Assembly: GCA_014529385.2 (NCBI GenBank)
Contig: CM043946.1
Span: 19,547,077-19,611,076, forward strand
Origin: Adiantum capillus-veneris
Lineage: Eukaryota; Streptophyta; Polypodiopsida; Polypodiales; Pteridaceae
Direction: 5' to 3'
DNA: 64,000 bases
Below are positions 44,231-56,460 of this stretch, piece after piece (the first letter of the stretch is position 1; every line of letters begins with the position of its first letter). The notes beneath the pieces are model-generated. The model searched no databases, had not been told where the DNA came from, and worked only from the letters and a program-made list of their open reading frames with translations. Both the position numbers and the translations under genes were made by a program.

Positions 44231-47200
44231 TATCGTAGCACCGAATGGTAGAGACCAACCTATTTGTCGCGGAGGAAGGAATGTAGGAAGAGGTCATGGA
44301 AGAAAAGCGATGGCTGAAACTCATGCCATTATTATGGCATGCACGTGTTCTCTCTCTCTCTCTCTCGATCGAAGGCATCCCTCTCTCCCTCGTTTGCAAC
44401 AGCAAAAAACGAGCATGGCCTTGCCTGATAGTGCAAGCCATGTTGTGCAAACGGCTATGCAAGAAGGTGGTTGTGCAAGAAGTTGGGACAGAGGCACCCT
44501 GTGTGTGCAAACACCCTTGCTAGGCGAGAAGGCCGAGGTCTCAAGGACGCGGGCAAGCCCGCTTAGCGGGAGGAAGGGGAAGCCGAAACTTTTGCTTGCG
44601 TGCAGCGGCTCTAAGCCGAGAAGGAGAAGCGAGAACCGCCTCCTGTACACGGGAGTCAACCTCCACCATCTTGAGCGCAGATGGGGTCTCTGGCTTTGCG
44701 CTGAGCTCCTAAAGAAAACCCGTAATGGGCGCGAGGCTGAGGGAGCAACACAGCAGGCGAAGACAGTCTTACCTGCTTAGCGCAGGCGGTCGCCATCACT
44801 GAAGGTAAAGTTGTGTGTTTAGTCTTTTTTATTTTTTTTTGCATGCGGCCGGGCCGCCCACGGGCGACCCTAGGGACACCCTAAGCAGGCCCTCCCATGG
44901 TACGAAGCGGGAATCGTTACCGCTGTTGTTTTTGGTTGAGCACCCGGTGCAAAACTTCATGGTCGACAACGGAGATGGAGCTGATGTTGCAAAAAATCAG
45001 TGTCAACAGTGGCCATGGCGTAGATTATAAAAACAAAAACCACCATACTCGTGCCATGCAAGGGCTTGCAGCTAAGGGCATGCATGCCGGGCTATGGAGG
45101 CACACTCTGATCAACCACGGATCTTGTCGAGGTTACCTTGAAAGAACAGTTGAACACGGACCATGCAGAGTATCCACAATCATGCATGACATGCAATAAA
45201 AAAAAACATCCTGCAAGGCATGTAAGGATGCACATCAGCTCGAGGACATTCGACAAACTGTCAATGCTAATGCCGTGCCTTTTGGTATGGGACACTTTCG
45301 GTATGAAGGATGCTCGAAAACGCAGGCAGTGTGGCGGATACGACAAATTGCTCGAAGGCATTTAGCAGGTAAACAATACGAGGTAAATAAAATATTTCAA
45401 TACCGCTTTGTTTTCCTCAAGAACATGTTGCATCCAGACACAAGAAAGGCTTGTGCAAACTGAGTTGTTATCAAATTTTCTTGCACGCATGGATTATCCA
45501 AGGCATGAAAACCCCGCACGGTTGGCTCATGTCGAGGGCGGTGTTTAGCAAACTTTGATTGTTTTGACGACCAAAATCAAGAAAAAATTGAGTAAGAAAT
45601 GCTCTTATTTCACAGTAAGGCTTTTGTCCATGCCTACCAAAGGTTACAGCATGGTGGTGCTAGGGAATCTCATGGAGATTGGCAAGGTCTGTTGCTAATT
45701 TGGATGAAGGAGGCAGCAGGTGCTCGATAGGACCAACCATTAACGACCATTTCAAGATGTTGTCATGCAAATTGTTAGGGCTTGTTTTTCTTGACATCAC
45801 TAGAGCAAGGCTTCGTTTCCATCATCAAGCCCAACAGGCATGAGGACATTTTTCTATGAGCAAGAGTATTTGTAGCTCTAAGGCATGGTAGCTTCCAAAG
45901 TGGGTCTACTCAACAGTATCAGGCAAAGACAAGACTTACATGTTTGACCTCTACTATGAGCATACAAAGTTGGGACGGACTTGACAATATGCCAGCAGGT
46001 TATTTCATGAGAAACAGACGGGCGTATATGATAGAAAGAACAGATCACATCGTGCAACAGATATGGCCATGTGCCATTTTTAAGCAAGTTTTCTTCCACG
46101 GAATATCGGGCCAGCTGGTTACAACAACAACCAGGTTAGCCAAGTTTATGTTTTTCGTGTTTTTCCATGTTTACACTTTACTTCGCAATTACTGTCATTG
46201 TGCAAAGCAAAGTGCTTTAGCAATTTTATAGGAAGCACGACTTCAGGGAACTGGCAAAATAGGGAATATTAGCTCATAGAATCCCTACCAGTCCAAACTG
46301 TGCAAGGCACTTATAGTTTTGGTTCTCACGATTGAGGCCATCACTCTCCGCAAGGGCTTACAATTCTTCATGCAAGGCATGCTAGTGAAGTGGATTCAAT
46401 TCTACCACTTCATGCATTACGCTTCCGCTAACACACTCGCAACTTTGTCAAGGACAGACTAAGGATGGATTGTTTAAGATGATCGTTGGTTGCTATCAAC
46501 ACACAACAACACTAAAAAGAACCTCAAATTTTGACTAGATTCATCGGCAAGGTGCCCTATTCAAGTCATCCTCATACAGTCATGACCCATACACGGCAGA
46601 TGGTCAAGATTTGACTTGTGTTTTCTATTGCCTCTCTTGATGAGCAGACAGATTGTGGTATGCTTATAGGATAAGCTACAATTCAGGCATAAGATGTCTA
46701 AGAGCACAAATTCTAGGCACACACTCTACAATCTAAAGGAAAGTTTCTCAGCCCAACATGCTCTTGTTTTTTTTTTTCTCGCTCTCTTTTTTTTTCTAAG
46801 AATCATTCGATACATGTTTTACTCGTATCTCAGCCTGAGCCAAGGTGCTCTAACTCTCAGCTAAGACGTGTCTAATATGCTACTCAAACTAGTCTTCATC
46901 GGTTCGTCCATTGAACACTAATTTGCATAATGGCTATGAGCCACACTTGCTAAGAGCCATTGTTAGGGCAAAGGTAAGACCTAACTATTGGCATTCTCTG
47001 GGTGATTTTTCTCAAGATCGAATAGATCCACCCCGGGAAGTATACATCGACGTCACTGGACAAGCAAGAGTCTTGTCATTAGGAATGTCTAGGGTGTCAT
47101 GTTTGCACTACATGTTTTCAGTGCGACATTCAAGTTGAGTTTTTGATAATCTTCAACTCACACCAGCTCATATCTACAAGGAAGTATTGATGCAACAATA

Positions 47201-49146
47201 AATTGAGACAGCATGGCTGTCCATATGAGCTAGGCTTTACACGCATGTGTATCCTCATGCTCTTGTTCTATCTCTCTATAGGCCTGAGTGTCTATGGACG
47301 CATTTTTTTTGGGATACGACCCCGCGGGTGCTTACTAAATCACCCCATAATCATGGAGGATCACAGTTCATCTATTCTTGTTATACTTTCAAGGAAAGAA
47401 GTCCGCACTATACCATGCGGTAGCAGACAAATTCACCTTCTCAAGTTGATTCCAAATCATTCTGTACACGGTTGACTATGTTGGTTACCATTACCTACTA
47501 ATCGAGCAGTTTCTACAAAGGGTCTTACCAAAGGGTTTGACTACGTAGATTCTAATCAAAGGGTTTTGGATTGCAACGGCAACACCTAGGATTTTCGGTG
47601 CAATGTTGCTTGTTTTTTCACACGTGGACGACGGGTAAGTGAACATTCAAATCAATCTCCAAGTGCATATCTATTGATTTGGTGTTATTCCTTTTTTTAG
47701 TATGCATTGCTTGGTTTTTTCAAGTCGTTTAAATACGCTTGAATATTTTAGGGCCATGCCAAGGGCATGTCAAAACAAGTATTTTGGGCCGTAGTGCCCA
47801 ATGTACATTATGTTGTTATGAATCCACTTATAGAATTCGATTTGTCACATGGGATACAACATGGTCTAGGGACTCAAGGAGTACGGTTTAGCTAGTGTGG
47901 AGCAAGGATAATGAGGGACCCTCTCACTCCCGTCATAGAGTGTTTGCAATTACCTCCACGCACAAGTACATCTTGTACTTGAAGAATGTTACTTTTTAGA
48001 CATTCTTACATGAGACATATTCCACATGTGGAGGATATGAGTCTCTAGGACTGACAGTGGCGCCCACTATTTCAAATATGTGTCATGACAAAGTCCCTAA
48101 GTGCTGGTCCAATCAATTTTCTAGACCATTTTTAGCACGGCTTATGAGGAGCAATTGTAGTGGCCAAAAATTGTCGGATACTTAAAATGACCTGTTAAGG
48201 TACAAGTAGTATTAAACAACATTATAGATGGTTGTTTATACATATAGCAAATGAAAAAGTTTCATTGTTTGTACCTAGAAGTGATCACTGTTTCACCTTC
48301 TATTATGGTTCAGATGTTTGAGTAAGGCTTGCACAAGATTTCAATTGAAAGTAGTTAGTTTCTTTTCAGACCTATTTACATTCCTTTTTAATGTGTTCTA
48401 GGCACATCACATTTGCCATAAGTATTGGCAAGGATCACCATGGAAATACAGGTTTGGATCTATTTTTTGCTAAATGCATGAACACTAGGTGTTATGGGCC
48501 CTAGTGTTTAGCAAAGCCTGATTTGGAACGGCATGCATATTCCTCAACTTGTTGCTTATGAAGTATTTTGCACTCTCTGTGCAATATCTCAATAAGTTTA
48601 CTTTTCGGTCTACGAATCACCAATAGAGGTCATGGCTTGGTTTGGGTGTTTGTGGATCTTTCATGTTAACCACGATGGTTATTCAGCCAACTGTTGATTT
48701 CTCAGCAATGTGGTACGATATTGTGATCCCCGTTTACTAGCCATCTAGAACGACTGGCTGTAAACCATGGGGGAAACACACTTCAGTACTGTCACTTGTC
48801 CAAGGGGATATGCAGATTACAAAGTGTAATCTTGTGCTAAAGGATATGAAAGTGCGTATGTTAGCACCACATGATCCAATTAGTAAGCATTTATCGCTCT
48901 CCTTGGAGTTTGCTTACCATCAGTTTAAGCATGTTTGCGATTAGGTGTAGTCTCTTCATGTTTAAATCAAGTTCTCAACCTTGAACACTAGTTATAGTGG
49001 GGTTATTTACTGTTGAACTTGGAAAACAAGGCAAGGAATTAAACTTGGCTGATGAGTCATGTTAGCAAGTTACTTTCATGGAAAGTGAAAAGAGGTACTC
49101 TTTAGAGTACATCTTTGTGTGATAACTCATTTTTGCATACTCAGGT
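44231..49146. other. 4.9-kb unclassified stretch
   Basis: No recognisable gene. 44500-44980 is distinctly GC-rich compared with its surroundings and has a 190-codon open frame (44208-44780) without a known motif. A CT run lies at 44350-44368. The rest is AT-rich with scattered short open frames (for example 46911-47138, DVTGQARVLSL) and T-rich runs near 46757-46795. It may be decayed retroelement interior, but I cannot support a class. Confidence 0.4.
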
Positions 49147-49239
49147 GTGTTCTTAATGGAGTCTACACACTATGATTGGATAGGAATCGGTAACACAAGA
49201 TGGTTGCATATGGACAATAATGTGAAAAATCAAGATGTT

Positions 49240-49380
49240 ACTCTTGGTTTCATTGAAACTCCTGCTGAACCGTGTTCCGGTCAACCAAACAGCTGGATCC
49301 ATGAAGGATGCCACTTGGGAAAACATTAGTGTTCTTAAGAAGAAGTTCCCCACTTTTGTTTTCGAGGACGAAAACTCTTC
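49240..49380 (+). pseudogene. Chromovirus pol C-terminus (chromodomain end)
   Basis: Plus-strand frame reading MKDATWENISVLKKKFPTF then VFEDENSS and a stop at about 49381-49384. DATWE...L..KFP.F is the C-terminal signature of the chromodomain in plant chromoviruses. It is followed immediately by a purine tract and an LTR start, as in an intact 3' end. Confidence 0.8.
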
Positions 49381-49395
49381 TTAAGGGGGGAGTAA
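49381..49395 (+). other. Chromovirus polypurine tract
   Basis: TTAAGGGGGGAGTAA lies between the pol stop and the LTR start TGTCAGG. Confidence 0.75.
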
Positions 49396-49551
49396 TGTCA
49401 GGACACCGGCAAGGCCGGACTAGACAAGGGTAGGGCCGAGCTAGGCGGTGTGGAACGGGAGTCCAACTAGGGCAGAGGGCCAGGGGATTGCCTATATAAT
49501 GGGTTGTTGGGTGGTGGACTCTCAAACCCTAGCTTCCCTTGTCTTACAACA
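49396..49551 (+). repeat. Chromovirus LTR, short (156 bp) or internally deleted
   Basis: Starts TGTCAGGACACCGG and has TATATAAT at 49493-49500. It ends TTACAACA at 49551, next to TGGTTCTATGCC, a degenerate iMet-like primer site. No second copy was found in the window, so boundaries rest on the TG...CA ends, the purine tract and the pol end. Confidence 0.6.
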
Positions 49552-49559
49552 TGGTTCTA

Positions 49560-50004
49560 TGCCTTGGAAGGAGAGCCACGACTTATGTGGCCGGCGTTGT
49601 GGTCACATTTTTTGCAAAATTTCCATAAAGAGGTATCTCTTATCAATTTGGATGCAAGGTCAAAGAATTTGAAGCAGGATGTGAATGAGGAGTTCAGTGT
49701 TTTACTCACCCGCTTCAAAGAGTGCTGGAGGGACTTTGCAATGGCCATGCAATTGGCTAATGGTGGTGAGTACTTTAAACTGGAAATATTTATGGCTTGT
49801 TTACACCCCAAATTTTGTGAAAAGGTGGATTTCGAGGACCCAAAGAATTACAACAGGGATATTGCTATTGCAGGATCAAAGAGCCAAAAAATTAAAAAGA
49901 AGATTGAGCAAGGTGCATTTGGATACGAAGCAATTGTTCCCAATCCAGTCTCAAGTCCGAGGAGGGAAGAAGTTCAAGTGAGAATTAGCATAATCAAGGG
50001 GTAG
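49560..50004 (+). pseudogene. Ty3-C gag capsid
   Basis: Best frame 49504-50004 (the first 16 codons fall in the LTR). LWSHFLQNF, LDARSKNLKQDVNEEFSVLLTRFKECW and LEIFMACLHPKFCEKV form the gag core (L..LKQ..NE.F..Y..RF). The start is missing, cut by the chromovirus LTR junction. TAG ends the frame at 50002. Confidence 0.75.
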
Positions 50005-50042
50005 CAACCGTTCCTCAACAATGGGTACGTACAGTTCAATAT

Positions 50043-50426
50043 TTGTCTGAGAAAATGCAAGAGTTGCGTTTAAGTGTTATGAACAGAGGCCAGGCAAGGA
50101 TAGGAAGAGGCAGAGCTAGGCAATTTCCTCGCAGATGTTACAATTGCGGAGAGGAGGGCCACTATGCTCCAGATTGCCCTCATCCGCCAAGGGAAAGGGG
50201 CGGTATGTATCCTCTATTTGGTCGAGGTAGGGGTCATGCACAGTTTAATGGTCAAAGGGAGAAACAAGCAGTTGAAGATCAAATACACGCGGCTCCGTCA
50301 GGTAATGATGAAGTGCAAAGGGTTAATATTACTGGGTTGATATTATGGCTAACAAAAGAGCAAGAGGCAAAAGAGAGACCGAGAGAGAACGTGAAACTAG
50401 AGCAAAGAAGGGTAAAGAGAAGCTGA
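50043..50426 (+). pseudogene. Ty3-C nucleocapsid
   Basis: Arg/Gly-rich lead then a canonical CCHC knuckle CYNCGEEGHYAPDC (50136-50177), followed by a basic tail ending at TGA. RNA-binding part of gag. The frame differs from that of the capsid by an indel near 50000. Confidence 0.85.
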
Positions 50427-50650
50427 ACATACGTAGAGAGCAGCCATAGCCAAGCAAGAGAAGGTGAAGACGAAGGGTTACACAGAAGGATTTTCAGTTG
50501 GGGCACAATAATCCAGAATACGATCTGGTAAGAGATGTCTAAAATCAAAAAGCTAACATCACTTTTGGACAGCTGCTTGCGTTAAACCCTAAATTAAGGA
50601 GGCAATGGTCAACCAGTGTTAGTACAAGGCTTCCCCGAGTAGAAGGAGAT

Positions 50651-51346
50651 GTGCATGTGATACAGAATCTAGCATTGAGGGTGGGGAGTTCGATTAATGT
50701 GCTTCCAGTGGTGGACATTTTTCTTGAAAAGAAGAAGCATGTTCAAGCCTATATTGATGGTGGTGCTCAAGTCAGTGTGATCACAGAGTTTGCTATGAGG
50801 GATATTGGTATTAAAGGTGTCATCAGATCCAATGTGCAAATGAGGATGTCCAACCATGCCAAAGCTCGGTGTTTAGGAGTGTCCCGGCATGTGAAGGTAA
50901 AGGTCATGGTAATTGAATGCTTAATTGATTTTTTTGTCATGAAAGCAAGAGAAAATGCTTATCCAATTATGTTGGGGAGGCCATGGTTGCTAGCAATTGG
51001 GGCCAAGCAAGATTTGGAGAAGGGAGTATTTACCTTGCCGAATCAAGAAAATGGAGGGCAGATCGTGTTGGATATGAAGACTAGGGAAAGCCGCTTTCAT
51101 TCATCATCCCGGGGTGATAACAGGGATTCTAGCACCAATTACAAATATGAAACCAAGTCGACTTATGATGAAGGATCCACCACTATCGAAGAGGAAGAGA
51201 GCGATGAATATTTATTGAAGCTGAATACATATTTGTTTGGAGTCACCATAGATTTTGCCAGTGCAAGTCAAGGTATGCAAGACCCTGTCTGTAGTCTGAA
51301 GGCTAAAGAGGTGGAAGATATGCTAGGTATAGATTTAAACAAGTAG
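50651..51346 (+). pseudogene. Ty3-C protease
   Basis: Retropepsin. YIDGGAQVSVI near 50753 has Gly in place of the usual Ser/Thr of the D-S/T-G active site, so it may be inactive. The YPIMLGRPWL segment near 50960 matches the C-terminal signature. A Ser/Asp-rich linker to TAG at 51344 follows, after which RT continues in another frame. Confidence 0.85.
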
Positions 51347-51361
51347 GAGAAGGAAGGCTAT

Positions 51362-52450
51362 ATGGACCTATGTGAATCCTATCCCAAATTATTTGTGATG
51401 GAGTATAAAGATTTGAGAGGATCTAAAGGAGTGGAGCATCGGATCCTACTTAAAGACGGATTCAAGCCAAAAGCACATAAGCTAAGGAGGCTGGTAGATA
51501 TTCAAAAGGAGGCTCTATGGGCAGGAGATCAACAAGTTACTTGGGGCAGGTTATCTATCCAGTGAAAGTGGCTGAGTGGGTTTCTCCTGTTGTCATTACT
51601 CCAAAGAAGAATGGGAAATGGCGGGTATGTGTAGACTATAAGCCCTTGAACGCTGCGACCAAGCGGAATCACTACCCTCTGCCATTTCAGGACGAGATTC
51701 TAAACCAAGTTATCAAGCACAAGTGCTATTTTATCATGGATGGTTTTTTAGGGTATTTTCAGATTGGTATTGATTTGGAGGATCGGCTAAAGACTACCTT
51801 TATCTCTCCATGGGGGTGCTTTGCCTATCGTAGGATGCCTTTGGACTGGTGAATGCGTATGCTACATTTCAAGACTGGATGAACAAGGTGTTTGGGCCAT
51901 ACTTGGGTAAGTTCATCAGAGTTTTTATGGATGATATTGGTTGTTATAGTTCCAAGGTGGAACATTTGTCCAAGCTGAGACTGTGCTTTCAAAGGCTAGA
52001 TGAAGAAGGAGGGCAATTGAAACCCAAAGAAGTGCAAGTTGGCACAACCAAGGGCTCAGATTTTGGGTCATGTGGCATCACAAAATGGAATAGAAGAAGA
52101 TCCAAAGAAGGTGAAGGAATTGGTTCTCATGGAGCCTCCCACCAGTTGGGAAGGGTTGGCATCATTCATGCATAAGTTAAAGTATTTGTCCCGTTTCTTT
52201 TGGATGTTGTCTTGGTACGTTTATCCTCTTCAGAAAAGGGCTCAGAAGGTGCATGGATTTCAATGGGATGATGAAGCTCAAGAGATTTTTGACAAAGTGA
52301 AAGGTATTCTATGTCAGCTACCTATAATGTGCCCTTCTAACCAAGAGGATGACTTCTATATTGCTATGATGGTGGGTACGGTGGCCATTGGAGCAGTGTT
52401 TCTACAAAATGTGGGGGAAGTTATAAGCATATTTACTTCAAAAGTAGGGT
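51362..52450 (+). pseudogene. Ty3-C reverse transcriptase, multiply frameshifted
   Basis: Segments in successive frames: 51362-51530 (VEHRILLKDGFKPKAHKLRR), 51517-51852 (WVSPVVITPKKNGKWRVCVDY, IMDGFLGYFQI, KTTFISPWG), 51849-52070 (ATFQDWMNKVFGP, catalytic FMDD at 51924-51935 in place of YVDD), 52039-52452 (LGHVASQNGI, LKYLSRFF, WDDEAQEIFDKVK). At least three indels. The last part leads into the ordinary RNase H. Confidence 0.88.
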
Positions 52451-52720
52451 AATTTGTCCAAGAGAGACTACTTATACGGAAGCGCAACAATGTTGGGTGA
52501 TGGCTTTAGTCTTTGCCTGCAGGAAGTTCAAAGTGTATTTGATTGTTTGTAAATTTTATGTATTGATGGCTAACAATGTTTTGCCTGAAGTGGTGTTACA
52601 CTTGAAGCCAGGGAAGTGAATCATGAGATGGGTGATGGAGCTTTAGAAGTTTGAGTTTGAATTCAAAGTAGGGATATCCTAGTCAACAAAAAGATCGAAT
52701 TATCGATTTATCCAAGAGTA
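52451..52720 (+). pseudogene. Ty3-C first RNase H, decayed
   Basis: IAMMVGTVAIGAVFLQNVGE (52360-52420) and then broken pieces to about 52680 (TTYTEAQQCWVMALVFACRKFKVYL-type pattern across stops) correspond to the Ty3 RNase H. Catalytic residues cannot be followed continuously. Confidence 0.6.
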
Positions 52721-53160
52721 GTGCAAGAGGAGGACAAAGAGGAGCCAGACTTGGAAGGGGCCCTCACTATGTGGTTTTATGGACCTTACAGAAGGGTAAC
52801 ACAAAAAGCAGGTGGAGGTGTGGTCATTCACGATCCACACGGCACAATCATTTTTTCCAAAGCTTACTACTTGGAAGAGGTGCATACCAACAATGAGGCG
52901 GAGTATCTTACTTTACATCTAGGTCTAAAGTAGTGTATTGAATCTGGCATATCAAGGTTAGTAGTGAAAGGTGATGCTCTGTTGGTTATCACAAACAACT
53001 TTTGGGCCAGTGGCAGGTAAAGAGGGATTCTCTCAAGAATTGGTTTTTCTCTATAAAGAAGCTGTTGAAGTTTTTTGAAGAGGTGCAGTTTAAACATGTG
53101 ACAAGGGAACAAAATTAGGAAGCCGATCAGTTGGCTAGCAGTCATGTTCAAACTCACGTG
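52721..53160 (+). pseudogene. Ty3-C second (archaeal-type) RNase H
   Basis: MWFYGPYRRVTQKAGGGVVIHDPHGT, then TNNEAEYLTLHLGLK (Glu near 52895), SRLVVKGDALLVI (Asp near 52975) and EADQLA near 53120 give the classic aRNH layout D...E...D...D. The first Asp position of FDGA appears as Tyr-Gly-Pro, so the active site is altered. TAG at 52931 and a frame change near 53000 interrupt it. The domain is diagnostic of Tat-lineage elements. Confidence 0.82.
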
Positions 53161-53240
53161 TCGAGTTTGTATGTGGCCTCAACCACTTATGCAGGTAGAG
53201 AGACTTTAAAAGACATTGATGATTTCTTGAGTACAGGGCA

Positions 53241-54290
53241 ATGTTCTGGAGGGCTTTTCAAGCTACAAAAGAGGATAATTGTTCAAAGAGCTTGAGTGTT
53301 AACTTTAGTAGGAGACGATCTTATGATGCACAGTCGAGATGGGATGCTACGTCAAATCCTTTACAAGGAGGAGATTGGTATGGTATTGAAGCTGTGCCAC
53401 GAGGAGAGCGAACATCAGGGTAAGGATCAAGTCTTGTTTCATATTTTAAGAAGTGGGTTTTGGTGCCCTTCTGTTGTGCGAGATGTGCACTATTGGTGCA
53501 AGACGTGCCATCAGTGCCAAGTAATGGGTGAAAGACGACTCGTAGCCGAGTAGCAAGGGGCTATCATAGCACATGAAGCTTTTGAAAAGTGAGTTTTGGA
53601 TGCTATTGGTCCATTTCCCAAGTCAACCAACAGTAAAAAATATGTTGTGGTGGCCATAGACTACCTCACCAGGTGGATTGAGGCTAAAGCGGTCAAATAG
53701 CTTATGCTGTCGTTTTGGAGTACCTTGGGTGCTTATATCTGATCGAGGACAAGGGTTCAGAAGTAAGTTGGTGTGTGCCCTAGTAGAAAAGTTGGGGATT
53801 CAACATCGATTTTCATCTCTATACCATCCACAGTGCAATGGTTTGGTGGAAAGTGCCAATGGAAAAATAGTCAAGATGTTGACTAAGTACATCTACCAGC
53901 AGGTTGAAGAGTGGGAATGTAACCTTGACAAATGTTTGTGGGCTTACAGGACTTCGTACAAGGTGGCTACCAACTTTACTCCTTATGAGTTGGTCTATGG
54001 CAAGGAAGTTGTATTACTCGTACATGTGCAGTGAGGGGCGCTCAAAGGTTTGTGGCGGATGGCTAAAGCTCATCAAGATGTTTTGCACGATAAGATTACA
54101 AGTCTTGAAACTCTAAAGATGGATCATGAGGTGGCAGCAGATTTCTATGTTAAGCAGCGAGAGAAAAGAGGAGCAAAGTTCAACCAACATTTGCCAGAAA
54201 ATCTGATTGAAAAAGGAGATCTAGTGATGAAGTACGAGAGCTATCTTGACTTCACCTTTTAGAAGAAATTCAAAAAAATGTGGACAGGGC
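53241..54290 (+). pseudogene. Ty3-C integrase
   Basis: Zinc-binding part CHEESEHQG...FWCPSVVRDVHYWCKTCHQC at 53393-53520. The core has DAIGPFPKS (Asp near 53600), LISDRGQGF (Asp near 53740) and YHPQCNGLVESANG (Glu near 53850). A C-terminal region follows (54050-54262, LIEKGDLVMKY), then WTGPYKVH after TAG. Stops lie near 53552, 53589, 53698 and 54032. Confidence 0.88.
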
Positions 54291-54606
54291 CTTACAAGGT
54301 CCATTAAGCTTTTCCCAATGGTATCTATGCATTGATGAGGATGGATGGTTGTTTTCTCAAGAACATGGTTAATGGTGTGGGTCTCAAGCTATATTTTGAG
54401 AGGGAGTTGGTGCCAGCAGTGCATCAAGTTCTCATGGAGGGGGTTGGGCAACCCACCTAAGCAGTCTTCTCATATGCTAGGAATAAAGCTATGTATATAC
54501 AGTCAAGTTTTTTGGATTTTCTCATACTGTGCTTAGTGTTTGCAGTTTGAAGAAGAATAAAGATCTTAAGTGGTTGAGCATAAATGCTAATCTAGGGGGT
54601 GGGAAA

Positions 54607-56460
54607 TGAAGGTACAACCAAAGTGTGTTGGCCATAGAAGATGACATGGGCAAATATGTGTAGGCTAGCAAAAGCATGGCAAAGGGCTAGAGCAGCTAGA
54701 AGTATCATGGACTGACAAGTAGCAGCGGAGATGTATGGCTAATGTGGCTTATAGGCCAAGAAAGGATCCAAAAGGGGCTAATTTGGGGAGCAGATAAAGG
54801 ATATGCAAGGTGAAACTTTTGGGTCCAAGAATGTAGAGCTTGAAGTGCTAAAGGAGCAGGTCTAGATGGCTCATCAAACCGAGCTACGGAGCCCAAGATA
54901 GTGAAGTTTGAAGGTTTAATGTGTTGCAGATTCTTGCCGGACAGGGTAGTTGGGGAGACGTGGCCCAAGTGGATGTCAGGGTACAGGTGCATAGTGCTTG
55001 ATTTATGGAGCCTACCACTCTTTTCATATTGTAGATCGGAGCCACGAATTGTATTTTATGGCCAGTTGAAGTTTTAGCGGGGGCTAGGTTAGTGCCCACC
55101 TGACCACATGGGGAGTCGTGCCATATGGCATTTTTTGGACAAAAACAAAGTTGGATAAAGTGCTATGTAGTATATGGGGCTAGCAGGAGTTGACTGCTCG
55201 TTGAACAGAGCCCGGAGCAGAAAGTTACAGCGGTTGGAAAGATCGGGTGTACTTTTTTGTGACTGATTGTAGATGAATATTCACATTTTTGCGGCCTCGG
55301 TTCGGGGGCTCGGGCAGCTTTGGAGTGTGGCAAAGCTGGATGAGTGTGGAGCCAATCATGTGGGCTTGCGATTGGGTTTTATGTCTTGGTAATCGGATCA
55401 ACGGTTGGCAACTGGCAGGCAGCTATAATTGGGAAAGCAAAAATGATTTTTTTGAAGATTTTTGGGGAATTTAATGCGGCTTGGGAAGGCCATGGAGCCA
55501 ATGGCGCCACGTGGCAGGTAGTAATCCCACATGCACGGAGTAGAGTTGGGCCGACAAGTTATATATCCTACAGCATGAGGTCACTTGAGGTACATGAGGC
55601 GAGGGGAGCTCCCCCTTGAGCACATCGATGGCGAGCCCTCGTGGCTCTATGTTGGTGGTGCTAGTGGCGCACGACAATGGTTTTGTGGAGGTTGGAAGCT
55701 GCGTGAGCTGTACGCAACAGTGCGTGGCGGCCCTACGCCGGTGGTGCGTGCTGGATGTGTTGTCAGATGATGTGGTGGGCACCTCCGTAAGGACCGATTT
55801 CCACAGGCCCAAGACCGCGAAAATCTGTTGAAGGCAAAGTTAATGCCCCCCCCCCCAATAGTGATGCCGCTATTGCTGAACAAGGGGAGGGTCCCATAGC
55901 AGGAGTGAGAGAGAGAGTTCTAAGGTGTCAAAGGGGCAAATCAAGGGGCCTATCTCGCCCACCACAAAGACCAGTGGCACAAGAGCTGAATAAAGAGAGA
56001 GAAAGCGAGAGAAATGGCGTTCCTAAAGGGCTATGTAAAGGGAGTCAGGCGGCCAAATTGGGTAGAGAGAGGTACCATGCAGTTTCCAAAAAAATCAAAT
56101 GTGCCAAGTGGTAGCAATGCAAGAGCATTCTAAATGAAGATTTGGTTGATTGCATGAGCTAGATAGCTCCTTGTTTGTTTTTTTTTTAGCCTTAGCCAAG
56201 CCCTACAAAAGGGGATAGAAGTGAGGGATTTTTTTCTAGAGAGAGCTGTTGGAGGCTTACAAGCGTGTGTATTGTAAGCTTTCCATTGGAGCTACAGACT
56301 TGGTTGTACTATCTCCCTATGCAATACTACTAAGCATTTGTCCCTCTTTCTCGTGTTGCTTCTCCCCATCCCTCTCCTTTTTTCTCACTCTTTGTGTACA
56401 TGCGAGTGCTTGCGGAGGGTATGCCTGCAACTTGAACTGTGTTACCAAGAGGGCAGAATA
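54607..56460 (+). repeat. LTR-like 3' flank of Ty3-C
   Basis: No ORF of note. The stretch about 54884-55099 is similar, in inverted orientation, to 57730-57945. A run of 11 C at 55846-55856. CCTACAAAAGGGG near 56200 is promoter-like and a CT-rich stretch follows. It may be a long LTR of the Ty3-C family, but no direct partner lies in the window. Confidence 0.35.

Larger units (their letters stand above)
49552..54606 (+). mobile_element. Ty3-C: Tat-type Ty3 element with dual RNase H, broken
   Basis: Plus-strand order gag, zinc knuckle, protease, RT, RNase H, archaeal-type second RNase H, integrase. The second RNase H between RT/RH and integrase is the hallmark of the plant Tat lineage. Many stops and frame changes. 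The left end abuts a chromovirus LTR, so a proper 5' LTR is not seen. A possible polypurine tract TCTAGGGGGTGGGA is at 54591-54604; the following sequence may be the 3' LTR but has no identified partner. Confidence 0.82.

Noticed and set aside
44208-44780. 190-codon open frame in GC-rich DNA
   Set aside because: GC-rich sequence gives long chance frames; antisense frames of similar length exist and no motif is visible.
49552-49563. Firm call of an intact iMet primer site after the 49396 LTR
   Set aside because: TGGTTCTATGCC matches the usual site only with a gap and several mismatches; kept as a weak possibility inside another entry.
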